Origin: Pseudoxanthomonas sacheonensis
GTDB lineage: Bacteria; Pseudomonadota; Gammaproteobacteria; Xanthomonadales; Xanthomonadaceae
Length of the DNA: 64,000 nt
Reading direction: 5' to 3'
Assembly (NCBI RefSeq): GCF_010093305.1
Contig: NZ_PDWS01000002.1
Location: forward strand, 335,984-399,983
Of this stretch, positions 1 to 8,722 are shown one piece after another; positions within the stretch are counted from its first letter, which is position 1, and each line of letters starts with the position of its first letter. Below the pieces are notes generated by a model. That model had not been told where the DNA came from. It did no database searches and saw only the letters and a program-made list of their open reading frames with translations. Both the position numbers and the translations under genes were made by a program.

Positions 1-228
1 ATCGGCGCTTTGCTGGATGGCCAGGCGATAGGCCGCCAGCGTGTGCTCGGGGCGGTAGCCGCTGGCGCCGCGGTGCGCGATGACGATAAGCCCTTGCTTG
101 TCGTGCCCGCGCTGTTCGGGTTTGTGGGAATTCACGGCTTCCTTCGCGAAGGCAATGGCGGCCAATGAGAACAGAGCGCATACAGATAATGCACGCGCCA
201 GCGCTACGCGGTTCGGTCTCTTGTTCAT
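1..228 (-). CDS. glpQ: Glycerophosphodiester phosphodiesterase, N-terminal part (runs off the window)
   Basis: Only the first 76 codons are present; the gene continues past position 1. The product starts with a basic n-region and a hydrophobic stretch ending near Ala28, a signal peptide for periplasmic export. After it comes [15 protein letters not shown] (about residues 49-63), the signature of GlpQ/UgpQ enzymes: the catalytic His52-Arg53 and metal ligand Glu61 are present. The family hydrolyses glycerophosphodiesters to glycerol-3-phosphate and an alcohol. An AAAGGACG ribosome site lies just upstream of the ATG. The signal peptide favours periplasmic GlpQ over cytosolic UgpQ. Confidence 0.88.
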   Translation of the reverse strand, partial: MNKRPNRVALARALSVCALFSLAAIAFAKEAVNSHKPEQRGHDKQGLIVIAHRGASGYRPEHTLAAYRLAIQQSAD

Positions 229-453
229 CGGTTCGTCCTTTTGGGAGATCGGGATGCCGGGCTTCCCCCTCAAGCCGACGCGGCCAGCCTCGAATACGCA
301 GATTGCAGCCGTTTTACCGAATGGCTTACATCGCATGACCCGCATGCGACGTGTGATGCCGGCCCGCTATCTCCAATGAAGACAGGAACTTGTTCCGAAC
401 CGTGCCGCCGACGTCGCGGCGCCCCATTCCGCTGAACGCCGCGCAATCCGCGC

Positions 454-861
454 CTAATCCAACAGCTTTTGTTGCTGACCCGAAGTCTCCGTCCAGTGGT
501 AGCGGCCGGTAGCCGGGTCGTACACGCGATTGGGCGCGACCTGGATCATGCCGTTGACCGGCTTGCCGTTCGCGTCCAACAGATTGGCCGGCTGTTTCCG
601 CGACCCGGATCCGGTCGGCACTTCATGCGCCGGCCCTTTGCTGGGAATCGCAGCAGGCGCCTGCGGGCGCTGGTTGGGATCGCTGGCCACCTTGGGCGTC
701 TGCACGGGTTGCGCCTGATCGAGCTTGGGGCCGATGCCGCTATCGCTGGGCGGCGTGACCGGCTTGGCGGCGGGTACGGTGGGCTGCTGCAGTTGCTGCG
801 CCAACGCCGGCTGTGCGGCCAAACCGATCAGCGCGGCTAAAACCAGGGAAATGCGTTTCAT
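454..861 (-). CDS. Exported proline/glutamine-rich hypothetical protein
   Basis: A 135-residue protein with a clear signal peptide (residues 1-21, cleavage after PALA), followed by a low-complexity Pro/Gln/Ala-rich segment to about residue 85. A more ordered C-terminal part follows (GKPVNGMIQVAPNRVYDP, about 100-118). There is no cysteine, so it is soluble periplasmic or secreted rather than a lipoprotein. It lies 72 bp after cfa on the same strand and may be co-transcribed. I do not recognise a family with a known function. Confidence 0.72.
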   Translation of the reverse strand: MKRISLVLAALIGLAAQPALAQQLQQPTVPAAKPVTPPSDSGIGPKLDQAQPVQTPKVASDPNQRPQAPAAIPSKGPAHEVPTGSGSRKQPANLLDANGKPVNGMIQVAPNRVYDPATGRYHWTETSGQQQKLLD

Positions 862-933
862 GAGGGGGCTCCAGTGGAAGGAATAGCCCGACCGTAATCC
901 CCTCTACCTTCACGCACCATGAAAAAGACGGTT

Positions 934-2064
934 TCAGCGTGGAGCCAGATAACCGCCCTTCACCCCGCCGTTGGACAGCACCACCTGCCACAACTGCGAA
1001 TTGCGCGTGCGGAAAGTGGCCATGGACGCGGCCAGATAGAACCGCCACATGCGGCGGAAGCGTTCGTCGTAACGCGGATCCGACGGCCAGGCGCGCTCCA
1101 CGTTGCCGCGCCATGCCTGCAGCGTGCGGTCGTAGTCGGCGCCGAAGTTGTGCCAGTCTTCGATGACGAACAGGCCTTCCACCGCCTGCGCGATCTGCGC
1201 CGTGGAAGGCAGCATGGAGTTGGGGAAGATGTAGCGCCCGATCCAGGCGTCGGTATGGTTGACCGAACGGTTGGTGCCTATGGTGTGCAGCAGGAACAGC
1301 GCGCCCGGCGGCAGGCAGCGCTGCGCCACTTCGAAATAACCGCGGTAGTTCTTGACGCCCACATGCTCGAACATGCCGATGGACAGCGCCGCATCGAACG
1401 GCTCGTGCAGCTCGCGGTAATCCTGCAGCCTGATTTCGATCGGCAGGCCGGCGCACAGTTCGCGCGCATACTCGGCCTGCTCCTTCGAGATGGTGATGCC
1501 CACCCCGCTGACCCCGTAACGTTCGGCGGCGAATTTCAGCGCCTCGCCCCAGCCGCAGCCGATGTCCAGCACACGCATGCCCGGTCGCAGGCGAAGCTTG
1601 CGGCAGGTCAAGTCCAGCTTCGCTTCCTGCGCCGCATCCAGCCCGTCCAGCACGCGCCCGTCGGCCTGCGTCCAGTAGCCGCAGCTGTAGACCAGGCGCC
1701 GGCCCAGCATGGCCGCATACAGATCGTTGCCCAGATCGTAGTGGCGTTCTCCCACTTCCCGGCTGCGGTTGCGGCTCTGCAGATTCAGCAAGCGCGCGCG
1801 CAGCGCGTCCCAGAGTTCGCCGGCGCCGTGCACGCGCTGCTCCAACCGCGCCTGCAGCAGATGGAACAGGAATCCGTCCAGCGATTCCGCATCCCACCAG
1901 CCGTCCATATAGCTTTCGCCCAGGCCCAGCGATCCCTGCCCCAGCACCCGCGCATAGAAATGGGGATCGTGCACCTGCAGATCCCAAGGGCGCGCGCCGC
2001 CGATCTGCACGTCCGCCTCCGCAAGCAGGTGGGCGACCCGTCGTTGGAAGCGTTGCTGCGACAT
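934..2064 (-). CDS. cfa: Cyclopropane-fatty-acyl-phospholipid synthase
   Basis: The 376-residue product matches the length of E. coli Cfa (about 380). The enzyme transfers a methylene group from S-adenosylmethionine to cis double bonds of membrane phospholipid acyl chains, hardening the membrane in stationary phase or acid. Visible motifs are ERHYDLGND (106-113), the active-site YSCGYW (126-131), the SAM-binding VLDIGCGWG (165-173), and a downstream FEHVG containing the conserved glutamate. The N-terminal domain (1-90) fits the lipid-binding part of the family. It is followed by a small exported protein gene. Confidence 0.93.
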   Translation of the reverse strand: MSQQRFQRRVAHLLAEADVQIGGARPWDLQVHDPHFYARVLGQGSLGLGESYMDGWWDAESLDGFLFHLLQARLEQRVHGAGELWDALRARLLNLQSRNRSREVGERHYDLGNDLYAAMLGRRLVYSCGYWTQADGRVLDGLDAAQEAKLDLTCRKLRLRPGMRVLDIGCGWGEALKFAAERYGVSGVGITISKEQAEYARELCAGLPIEIRLQDYRELHEPFDAALSIGMFEHVGVKNYRGYFEVAQRCLPPGALFLLHTIGTNRSVNHTDAWIGRYIFPNSMLPSTAQIAQAVEGLFVIEDWHNFGADYDRTLQAWRGNVERAWPSDPRYDERFRRMWRFYLAASMATFRTRNSQLWQVVLSNGGVKGGYLAPR

Positions 2065-2077
2065 GGCCCGGGCCGGA

Positions 2078-2911
2078 TTATCGGGGTTTGGCGAACAGGC
2101 CGGCGTATTCGGGGGCGACGTAGGGCAGCAGTACCGCCGCCGGCACGTCCACCGTCTGCGTCCCGTCCGCGTACGGGCCCACCTGATACGGCGGGAATAC
2201 GAAGCGCAACGCGATCACCTTGCCGTCGGCGCCGACTATCGGCTGGAACTGGCTGAAATTGTCCACGTCCGGTTCGGTGCCTTCGTCGATCATCTTGTCG
2301 GCGCTGCGCACGAACTGCAGCCGTTCCTCGGGCGGCATTTCGTCGGCATCGGCGCGCACGGAGACGCTGGTGTGCAGTTGTTCCCGGATGAAGGCGCCGA
2401 TGGCGGCCCAACCTTCCACCTTGGGCACCAGTTCCTTGGCCGTCAGCAGCTTGTTCTGCGGAGGCAGCCAAACGAAACGCGCCACCAGCGGTTCGCCGTG
2501 CGCGCCGCCGGTGTAGCGGCTGCCATCGGCGGCGACCGCCACCAGCTCCGGCGTTTCGGCGACTTGTTCGAAGCTGAGCGACAGTTCGTACGGCGCCGAC
2601 GGCTTGTCGTTGCCGAATCCGGCCACCGCCTGCATCAGCTCCGCCCGCGCCGCGTCGGAATAGGCGGCGACGGCCTGCGCCAGACCCGGATACTTGTTGA
2701 GCGTCGGCGGATAGCTGATGCCCACTATGTAGGCATCGTTGGTTTCGATGACGTCCTTGAGCTCGGGCACGGCGGGCGCGCCCGCAACCGGGGCCTGCGC
2801 TGGCGCGGTGTCGGGTTGCGCCGGGGCGGCGGGCGTGTCGGCTTCGCGCCTGCAGGCGCCGAGTGCCAGTACCAACAGGAAAAACAGGGGGAATTTCGAC
2901 ACGGATCGCAC
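2078..2911 (-). CDS. RsiV-like (DUF3298/DUF4163) lipoprotein
   Basis: The 277-residue product begins with a lipoprotein signal peptide and lipobox LGAC, acylated at Cys20, then a Pro/Ala linker to about residue 50. The remainder resembles the DUF4163-DUF3298 pair of Bacillus RsiV and many gram-negative lipoproteins: a PYELSLSF segment, a GGAHG turn, and a final domain ending with the parameters of a beta-rich fold (FVFPPYQVGPYADG). RsiV proteins bind lysozyme or act as anti-sigma factors; no sigma factor gene is adjacent here, so the role is unknown. Its stop is 14 bp from the cfa start, so the two may be coupled. Confidence 0.8.
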   Translation of the reverse strand: MRSVSKFPLFFLLVLALGACRREADTPAAPAQPDTAPAQAPVAGAPAVPELKDVIETNDAYIVGISYPPTLNKYPGLAQAVAAYSDAARAELMQAVAGFGNDKPSAPYELSLSFEQVAETPELVAVAADGSRYTGGAHGEPLVARFVWLPPQNKLLTAKELVPKVEGWAAIGAFIREQLHTSVSVRADADEMPPEERLQFVRSADKMIDEGTEPDVDNFSQFQPIVGADGKVIALRFVFPPYQVGPYADGTQTVDVPAAVLLPYVAPEYAGLFAKPR

Positions 2912-2993
2912 GACCAGACTCCTTCCAGGGAATGCATACAGTTTATGCCGCGACGCAGCAGCGCGACAGCCGCAATTCCGACCGGCGCGCTCT

Positions 2994-3269
2994 TCAGTCG
3001 ACCAGATCGGCGTACTCCGGATGGTGCTGGACGTAGGCAGCCGAATAGGAACAGGCCGGCACTACCCGCAACCCCTCCGCGCGCGCGTACTCCAGCGCGG
3101 CCTTGACCAATTCCCCGGCGATCCCGCGTCCACCGATGGCCTCAGGCACGCCGGTGTGGTCGATGGTCAGGCGCCCGCCGTCCCGGCGGTAAAGCAGCTC
3201 CGCTTCGTATCCCTCTACCCGGACAGCGAAACGGCGGGAGGCGGGGTCGTGGGCGATGTCCAGGGGCAT
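2994..3269 (-). CDS. Small GNAT-like N-acetyltransferase (YjdJ/Acetyltransf_CG type)
   Basis: A 91-residue single-domain protein containing GGRGIAGELVKAALEYA, the acetyl-CoA-binding loop and helix, and ending PACSYSAAYVQHHPEYADL, typical of the short Gcn5-related family (human GTLF3/NATD1, E. coli YjdJ). Substrates are unknown. I chose the ATG at 3269 because a GGAGAG ribosome site lies about 6 bases before it; in-frame upstream starts lack one and would add residues unlike the family. Confidence 0.85.
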   Translation of the reverse strand: MPLDIAHDPASRRFAVRVEGYEAELLYRRDGGRLTIDHTGVPEAIGGRGIAGELVKAALEYARAEGLRVVPACSYSAAYVQHHPEYADLVD

Positions 3270-3415
3270 GGGTCTCTCCAATGGGGAATGCATCACGGCT
3301 GGATTGTGCCGCAGGCGGTTCAGGGGCGGCAAAACTGGACGCGGCGCGTCACATTCGGGCTGGCCCATGCCACTTGCCCCCGTCCTTCAACGCTTTCAGT
3401 GCCATAACTCACAGT

Positions 3416-3431
3416 TGGCACGATAACTGCT
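3416..3431 (+). promoter_or_regulatory. Putative sigma-54 (RpoN) promoter
   Basis: The sequence TGGCACGATAACTGCT fits the RpoN consensus TGGCACG-N4-TTGCW with a single mismatch, and the invariant GG (3417-3418) and GC (3429-3430) have the required 10-base spacing. The predicted start is near 3442, about 26 bases before the ATG of the 71-aa gene. No enhancer-binding activator gene is adjacent, so the activator would act from elsewhere. Confidence 0.6.
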
Positions 3432-3467
3432 TTAACCCTCCCAAGAGCAAACACACGGGGAACGGCA

Positions 3468-3683
3468 ATGAACTTCGACGACGCAACCATCAGCAACAAC
3501 AACTCGTCCAGCGACTTCACCCTGCTGGAAGGCCTTTACCAGCTTGCCGTCACCGGCCACACCGACGACTGGGAATTCGAGCGCCTCAACAATGCGGTAT
3601 ACGAGCGCCTGCTCTCTTCCTACAACAGCGGTGTCGACATGGGCATGCACGAAACCGCCAATCCGATGAACCTGGTGGGCTGA
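3468..3683 (+). CDS. Small acidic orphan protein behind a sigma-54-type promoter
   Basis: A 71-residue protein without cysteine, signal peptide or membrane segment. The N-terminus is rich in Asn/Ser/Asp (NNNSSSD), the middle is predicted helical (LLEGLYQLAV, FERLNNAVYERLLSSY), and it ends MNLVG. A GGGGAACGGC ribosome site precedes the ATG. It is monocistronic: a sigma-54-like promoter lies upstream and an intrinsic terminator lies 86 bp after the stop. I do not recognise a family. Its size and dedicated regulation could suit a small adaptor or a peptide precursor, but no modifying enzyme is nearby. Confidence 0.7.
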   Translation: MNFDDATISNNNSSSDFTLLEGLYQLAVTGHTDDWEFERLNNAVYERLLSSYNSGVDMGMHETANPMNLVG

Positions 3684-3768
3684 AACACGCTTCACTCTGC
3701 GATACCGGTTCGACGATATCGCGACAACGCAACAACCAGAACAATAAGACGGCCTGTACACAGGTCCG

Positions 3769-3804
3769 GACGCAGGTGACGGGGGTCGCCTGCGTCATTT
3801 TTTT
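3769..3804 (+). terminator. Intrinsic terminator of the 71-aa gene
   Basis: GACGCAGG (3769-3776) pairs with CCTGCGTC (3789-3796), extended inside by GAC/GTC, followed by A and seven T. The orientation serves the plus-strand gene ending at 3683. Confidence 0.85.
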
Positions 3805-3829
3805 GGGTCCGTTTTTTGGCCGTATCGCC

Positions 3830-4474
3830 TCAGCGATTGTCCCGCTTGCCCTGGTTGCGCCTGTCCTGCGTGCCCAGACTACCCTGTATCGCTTTCATCC
3901 TGCTTTCGGCGGCATGCAGTTCCACCGCCTTGTCCGCCGCTTCGTTCGATTGGAAGCCCGGGTCCGGCACTGGCGCGTGGTGCGGATCCAACAGCTGCCA
4001 GGGCTGCGTTTCCCGGTCGTGCGCCCGCTTCTGTTCCAGCAGCTTGCGGGTATTGGCCAGCGCCTGATGCGGGGTGACTTTGCGTGGGGCAGCCTTGCTG
4101 GCTCGTTTGGCGGGTGCCGATTTCGCCGCGGAGTTCGATGGAACCGGCTTGGCCTGCGTCTTCCTGACCTTAGCCGTGGCCTGCTTTACCGCAACCTTCT
4201 TCGCCACCGGCTTGCTGGCGACCGCCTTTTTAGCGGTTTTTTCGACTACCGATTTTTTTGCGACGGCCTTCTTGGCTACGCTCTTGGTCGCTTGCCTGGC
4301 CGGCGCTTTCCTCGCAGAAGTCTTCTTCACTGCCGCCTTGACGGCCTTTCGCGGTTTGGCCGCCGGCTTTATCGCTTTCTTGGCGACCTTCTTCGCGGTC
4401 TTGCCTTGTGTTTTATTTTTTGCGGGCGTCTTTTTTGCGGCCTTGGATGTCTTGGCGGGTTTGCGGGTAGCCAT
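3830..4474 (-). CDS. Histone H1-like Lys/Ala-rich protein
   Basis: The 214-residue product starts with about 135 residues of degenerate KKA/KPA/AKK repeats resembling eukaryotic histone H1 tails, Bordetella BpH1 and the Pseudomonas AlgP tail. A non-repetitive C-terminus follows (about 135-214: TPHQALANTRKLLEQKRAHD, then a His/Pro segment) and looks like a folded or recognition module. It is expected to bind DNA nonspecifically and affect compaction. The repeat DNA is prone to length change by slippage. It ends just beyond the converging terminator of the 71-aa gene. Confidence 0.82.
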   Translation of the reverse strand: MATRKPAKTSKAAKKTPAKNKTQGKTAKKVAKKAIKPAAKPRKAVKAAVKKTSARKAPARQATKSVAKKAVAKKSVVEKTAKKAVASKPVAKKVAVKQATAKVRKTQAKPVPSNSAAKSAPAKRASKAAPRKVTPHQALANTRKLLEQKRAHDRETQPWQLLDPHHAPVPDPGFQSNEAADKAVELHAAESRMKAIQGSLGTQDRRNQGKRDNR

Positions 4475-4556
4475 CGCTCACGATCTCCGTTGATGTCTCG
4501 TGGCTATTCGATAGCACGCAAAACATTCAGATACGGTGATCGCGCCGACGCGCAGT

Positions 4557-5171
4557 TCAGCCTCCGAACGAGGGTTGCTGCAATTGCCGCAGGAAATGCC
4601 CCAATACGCGCGGCTCCATGATCAGCATGAACAGCACGCCATAGGCAGCGCCGGCGAGGTGTGCGCTGTGGTTGATGCGATCGCCGCCGCGACGGTCCAT
4701 CCAGATGCTGTAGCCCACGTAGAGCACGGCGAACAGGATGGCGGGCATGGGAATGAAGAACACGCCGATGATCGACCACGGCCTGACCAGGATGTAGGCG
4801 AACAGGATGGCCGACACCGCGCCCGACGCGCCCAGGCTGAGGTAGTTGGGGTTCTTCTGGTTCTTCAGATACGTGGGCAGGATGGACACCACCAGCGCAG
4901 ATACGTAGAACACGGGATAGACCCACACGCCCATGTCGCCCATCAACGACTCGATCGGCGGTCCGAAGAAGAACAGCGTGATCATGTTGAAAAGCAGATG
5001 CATGAAATCCGCATGGATGAAGCCGTAGGTCACCAGCCGGTCGTACTGCTTGTGCTTGTCGATCGCCGGCGGCCACAGGATCAGCCGGTCGGCCAGCTTG
5101 CGGTTGTTGAACGCGATCCACGACACCACGCAGGTGATGGCGATCAAGGCATAGGTAACGGGGGTTTCCAT
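4557..5171 (-). CDS. Rhomboid-family intramembrane serine protease
   Basis: A 204-residue polytopic membrane protein with the rhomboid catalytic dyad: GASGAVSA with Ser116 and NHSAHLAGAAYG with His171. The family motif GFIHADFMHLLFNM (50-63) is also intact. Rhomboids cleave transmembrane helices within the inner membrane; the substrate here is unknown. The start at 5171 is chosen because its ATG shares the A of the upstream transporter's TGA (TGATG), which predicts translational coupling to the POT transporter. A longer reading to 5219 would overlap that gene without reason. Confidence 0.92.
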   Translation of the reverse strand: METPVTYALIAITCVVSWIAFNNRKLADRLILWPPAIDKHKQYDRLVTYGFIHADFMHLLFNMITLFFFGPPIESLMGDMGVWVYPVFYVSALVVSILPTYLKNQKNPNYLSLGASGAVSAILFAYILVRPWSIIGVFFIPMPAILFAVLYVGYSIWMDRRGGDRINHSAHLAGAAYGVLFMLIMEPRVLGHFLRQLQQPSFGG

Positions 5172-6790
5172 CAAACGGCTCCGACGGCGCGATAGTTGTC
5201 CTGCATTGGATAGCGCCACGCGTACAGCGCGAATACCAAGGCCGCGATGAAGGCGAACACGGCGAAGAAGAACATCAGAAATGCATTCTCGCTCAGTCCT
5301 GTACTGGCGATGCGTGAAATCACCGCTTCATTGCGCACGCTGACATTGGTCAGCAGCACCCACACATTGCCGAAAGTAACCGAGAGGTACCAAAGCGCCA
5401 TGATCACTCCCTTCATGGCCTGCGTAGCCTGGCTATAGGCGAATTCCAACGCCGTAGCCGATACCAGCACCTCGCCGAAGGTCAGCAGCAGGTAGGGCAG
5501 GATCTGCCAGGCCAGCGATACCGGATCGCCGCCATCGATCCACAACTGGATCGCACCGGCGGCTATCCATGCCACGCCGGAGAACGCGATGCCCCACCCC
5601 ATGCGCCTGAGCGCGGTGGGCTCGAAACCCATGCGCCGCAGCAGTGGATACAGCACGATATTGTTGAACGGGATGATCAGCATCACCAGCAGCGGATTGA
5701 GCGCCTGCATCTGCCCCGCTTCCTTGACCAGCCAGCTGGGCCACCACCACAGATCGTGCGGCACCATCATGGTCTTGCCCTGCAGCACCCAGGTGGAAGC
5801 CTTCTGGTCGAACAAGGACCAGAACGGCGTGATCAGCGCGAACACGATGATCACGCGCAGCACCGCGCGAACGCTGTCCACCGCAGAATCCGGATGCAGG
5901 CCGCGGGCGCGTTCGAGCTGCATCGACACGCCGATGCCGCCGAACGCGATCAACGCGCCCAGCGCCAGGCAGGCGGTGATGACGAAACCGAAACCTTCCG
6001 GCCAGAAACCAGGCTTGAGCGCCCAGCACAGCAGCATCGCCACCGCCAGCGCGGCCCCGGCGAGGGCCACCGACAGACCGGGCCGGCCCTGTCCCTGCTC
6101 GTGCCGGGTCAGCGCGGTGCGGGCGACGCTGTAGAACGAGTTCGGGTCGTCGCCATGCGTCGGCGGCACCCGCACGTACTGTTTGCGCCCCAGCCAGAAG
6201 ATCAGGGTGGCGATGAACATCAGGATGCCCGGGATGCCGAAAGCGACGGCGGGTCCGTGATTGCGCAGGAACAGCGGCATCAGCAGCGAGGCGAAGAAAC
6301 TGCCGAAGTTGATCGTCCAGTAGAAGAAATCGAACACGATTTTGGCCAGGCTCTTGTTCGACTCGTCGAACTGGTCGCCGACGAACGACACCACCAGCGG
6401 CTTGATGCCGCCGGAACCGAGCGCGATCAGGAACAGCCCGGCATAGAACCCGTTACGGTTGTCGTCGAATGCGGCCAGGCAGGCATGGCCCGCGCAATAG
6501 ATCAGCGAGAACCACAACACGGTGTTGTATTTTCCGAAATATCGATCCGACAGCCACCCCCCGAGCAGGGGGAAGAAGTAAACCCCGATCACGAAACTGT
6601 GGAATACGTCCTTGGCCGCTCCCTCGCGGTCGGCTTCCGGCAGATAGGCGAGGATCACGCTGCTCACCAGGAACTGGACCAGGATGTTGCGCATCCCGTA
6701 GAAACTGAAGCGCTCGCAAGCCTCGTTTCCGATAATGTAGGGAACCTGCCGCGGCAGGCGTGCCGATTGCGCCCTGGCTGTCGTGCTCAT
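5171..6790 (-). CDS. POT-family proton-dependent oligopeptide transporter
   Basis: The 539-residue product has about 12-14 hydrophobic segments and the POT proton-coupling motif ExxER followed by FSFYG (NEACERFSFYG, residues 22-32). It also has the family's GGWLSDRYFGKY loop between helices 2 and 3. The family imports di- and tripeptides with protons across the inner membrane (DtpA-D, YjdL). The start at 6790 gives the usual short N-terminus; the longer upstream reading runs into the region controlling the divergent peptidase gene. The neighbours fit peptide use: a secreted peptidase lies divergently and a rhomboid protease is coupled downstream. Confidence 0.93.
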   Translation of the reverse strand: MSTTARAQSARLPRQVPYIIGNEACERFSFYGMRNILVQFLVSSVILAYLPEADREGAAKDVFHSFVIGVYFFPLLGGWLSDRYFGKYNTVLWFSLIYCAGHACLAAFDDNRNGFYAGLFLIALGSGGIKPLVVSFVGDQFDESNKSLAKIVFDFFYWTINFGSFFASLLMPLFLRNHGPAVAFGIPGILMFIATLIFWLGRKQYVRVPPTHGDDPNSFYSVARTALTRHEQGQGRPGLSVALAGAALAVAMLLCWALKPGFWPEGFGFVITACLALGALIAFGGIGVSMQLERARGLHPDSAVDSVRAVLRVIIVFALITPFWSLFDQKASTWVLQGKTMMVPHDLWWWPSWLVKEAGQMQALNPLLVMLIIPFNNIVLYPLLRRMGFEPTALRRMGWGIAFSGVAWIAAGAIQLWIDGGDPVSLAWQILPYLLLTFGEVLVSATALEFAYSQATQAMKGVIMALWYLSVTFGNVWVLLTNVSVRNEAVISRIASTGLSENAFLMFFFAVFAFIAALVFALYAWRYPMQDNYRAVGAV

Positions 6791-6929
6791 CCGGTATTCC
6801 AGCGAATAGTTGCGGGAAGGGTAACCCATGGAACGTGCGCGGATCGACTGCACGAATGGACACTCCCGGCTAATGCGATGCCGGCCCGCAACGTGCATCA
6901 TTGGCTTTTGAAGGCGAGAATCCACCCCT

Positions 6930-8702
6930 ATGCGCTCATTGCTCCTGCTTCTCGCGGTACTTTTGCTCACCGCACCCGCCATGCCCGCCTCCGCCGCCAA
7001 CGACGCACTGACCACGGTTTCCGAGCGCTCAGGCTTCCTCAAGACCGGACGCTACGAGGAAGTCGCGGCCTTGTGCGACGCCTTCGCCAAAGCCTATCCG
7101 GACGCGGTGCGCTGTATCGACTTCGGCAACTCTCCCGAGGGCCGGCCGATGAAAGCGCTGGTCGCTTCCACCAGCGGCGCGCTGGATGCCGCAACCGCGC
7201 GCAAACGCGATCTCCCTGTAGTGCTGATCCAGGGTGGGATACACGCCGGCGAGATCGACGGCAAGGACGCCGGCTTCCTGGCGCTGCGCGAAGTCCTGGA
7301 AGGCAAGGCGGCCAAAGGCGCGCTGGACAAGCTGGTGTGGGTGTTCGTGCCGGTGTTCAGCGTCGATGGCCATGAACGCTTCGGCGCCTGGAACCGCCCC
7401 AACCAGCGCGGCCCGGAGGAAATGGGCTGGCGCACCACCGCGCAGGGCTACAACCTCAATCGCGACTACGTGAAGGCCGATGCGCCCGAAATGCAGGCGA
7501 TGCTGGCCCTGATCGACGAATGGGATCCACTGGTCGAAGTGGACCTGCATGTCACCGACGGCGCCAAGTTCGAACACGATGTCTCCATCCAGGTGGAACC
7601 CATCCACGCCGGCGACGGCGAACTGCGCAAGGCCGGCCGCGCATGGCGCGATGGCGTGATCGCCGACCTGGCGGCGCAAGGCTCGCTGCCCCTGCCCTAC
7701 TACCCTTCCTTCGCGGTGTCCGACGACCCGACCTCGGGTTTCGACGACGGCGTGCCGCCGCCGCGGTTCTCCCATGGCTACTTCTGGCTGCGCAACCGCT
7801 TGGGCATGCTGGTGGAAACCCACTCCTGGAAGACCTACCCGGTGCGCGTGCGCATCACCCGCAACACCGTGGTCTCGGTGCTGGAACAGGTGGCGAAAAA
7901 CGGCTGGCAATGGATGCAGCTTGCGCACCAGGCCGATGCGCGCGCCCGCGAATTGAAGGGAAGTTCCGTACCGCTGGCCTATGCGGCCGGCAAGGAATCG
8001 CACCTGGTCGATTTCCGCGGCTACGAATACACGCGTACGCCTTCCGAGATTTCCGGCGCGCTGATGACGCGATACGACGAGAGCAAGCCGCAGATCTGGC
8101 GGATTCCGCTGCGCGACAACGTACAGCCCAGCCTGAGCGTGGCCGCACCTGCCGGCGGCTATCTCATTCCAGCCGCGCATGCCGGCTGGGTGGGAGCGAA
8201 GCTGAAACAGCACGGAATCGAATTCCGCACGCTCGATGCGCACCCGGGACTGGCGGTCGAGAGCTTCCGCGCCAGCGAGGCGACGCCTGCCGCGCAGTCC
8301 TCCGAAGGCCATCAGCGGATGGCGGTCAAGGGCGAATGGAAAGCCGACAAGCGCGATATCGGCGCGGGCGCGCTGTTCGTGCCGATCGCGCAACCCAAAT
8401 CGCGCCTGGTCATGTCGATCCTGGAACCGCTGGCGCCGGACTCGCTGGTGGGCTGGGGCGAGTTCAACAACGCTTTCGAGCGCAAGGAATACATGGAGGA
8501 CTACGTGGCCGAGGAAGTAGCGCGCGAAATGCTGGCCAAAGACGCGGCGCTGAAGGCGCGGTTCGAAAAGCGCGTCCGCGAGGATGCCGCTTTCGCCAAG
8601 GACCCGCAGGCGCGCCTGGAGTTCTTCTACCGGCTGCATTCCTCATGGGACGAACGCAACAATCTGTATCCGGTGATGCGCATCGATACGGTTCCCCGCT
8701 GA
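6930..8702 (+). CDS. Secreted M14-family metallocarboxypeptidase
   Basis: The 590-residue product carries a signal peptide (1-22, ASA cleavage). The peptidase M14 zinc site is visible: His105 and Glu108 in GGIHAGEIDGKD and His207 in EVDLHVTDG. A substrate-pocket segment NLNRDYVKADAPE lies at 175-187, and a candidate catalytic glutamate lies in GMLVETHSWK. The extra C-terminal 250 residues are typical of the large bacterial M14 subgroup. It probably trims peptides in the periplasm or outside. The POT peptide transporter is divergent, with 139 bp between starts. Confidence 0.9.
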   Translation: MRSLLLLLAVLLLTAPAMPASAANDALTTVSERSGFLKTGRYEEVAALCDAFAKAYPDAVRCIDFGNSPEGRPMKALVASTSGALDAATARKRDLPVVLIQGGIHAGEIDGKDAGFLALREVLEGKAAKGALDKLVWVFVPVFSVDGHERFGAWNRPNQRGPEEMGWRTTAQGYNLNRDYVKADAPEMQAMLALIDEWDPLVEVDLHVTDGAKFEHDVSIQVEPIHAGDGELRKAGRAWRDGVIADLAAQGSLPLPYYPSFAVSDDPTSGFDDGVPPPRFSHGYFWLRNRLGMLVETHSWKTYPVRVRITRNTVVSVLEQVAKNGWQWMQLAHQADARARELKGSSVPLAYAAGKESHLVDFRGYEYTRTPSEISGALMTRYDESKPQIWRIPLRDNVQPSLSVAAPAGGYLIPAAHAGWVGAKLKQHGIEFRTLDAHPGLAVESFRASEATPAAQSSEGHQRMAVKGEWKADKRDIGAGALFVPIAQPKSRLVMSILEPLAPDSLVGWGEFNNAFERKEYMEDYVAEEVAREMLAKDAALKARFEKRVREDAAFAKDPQARLEFFYRLHSSWDERNNLYPVMRIDTVPR

Positions 8703-8722
8703 TTCTTTGGTGAGTTCATGGA

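Noticed and set aside
3468..3683. RiPP precursor peptide
   Set aside because: No leader/core pattern, no Cys/Ser/Thr-rich tail and no modifying enzyme nearby, so the 71-aa gene is left as unknown.
5756..7375. 539-aa plus-strand frame
   Set aside because: Shadow of the POT transporter gene that runs into the peptidase gene in another frame.
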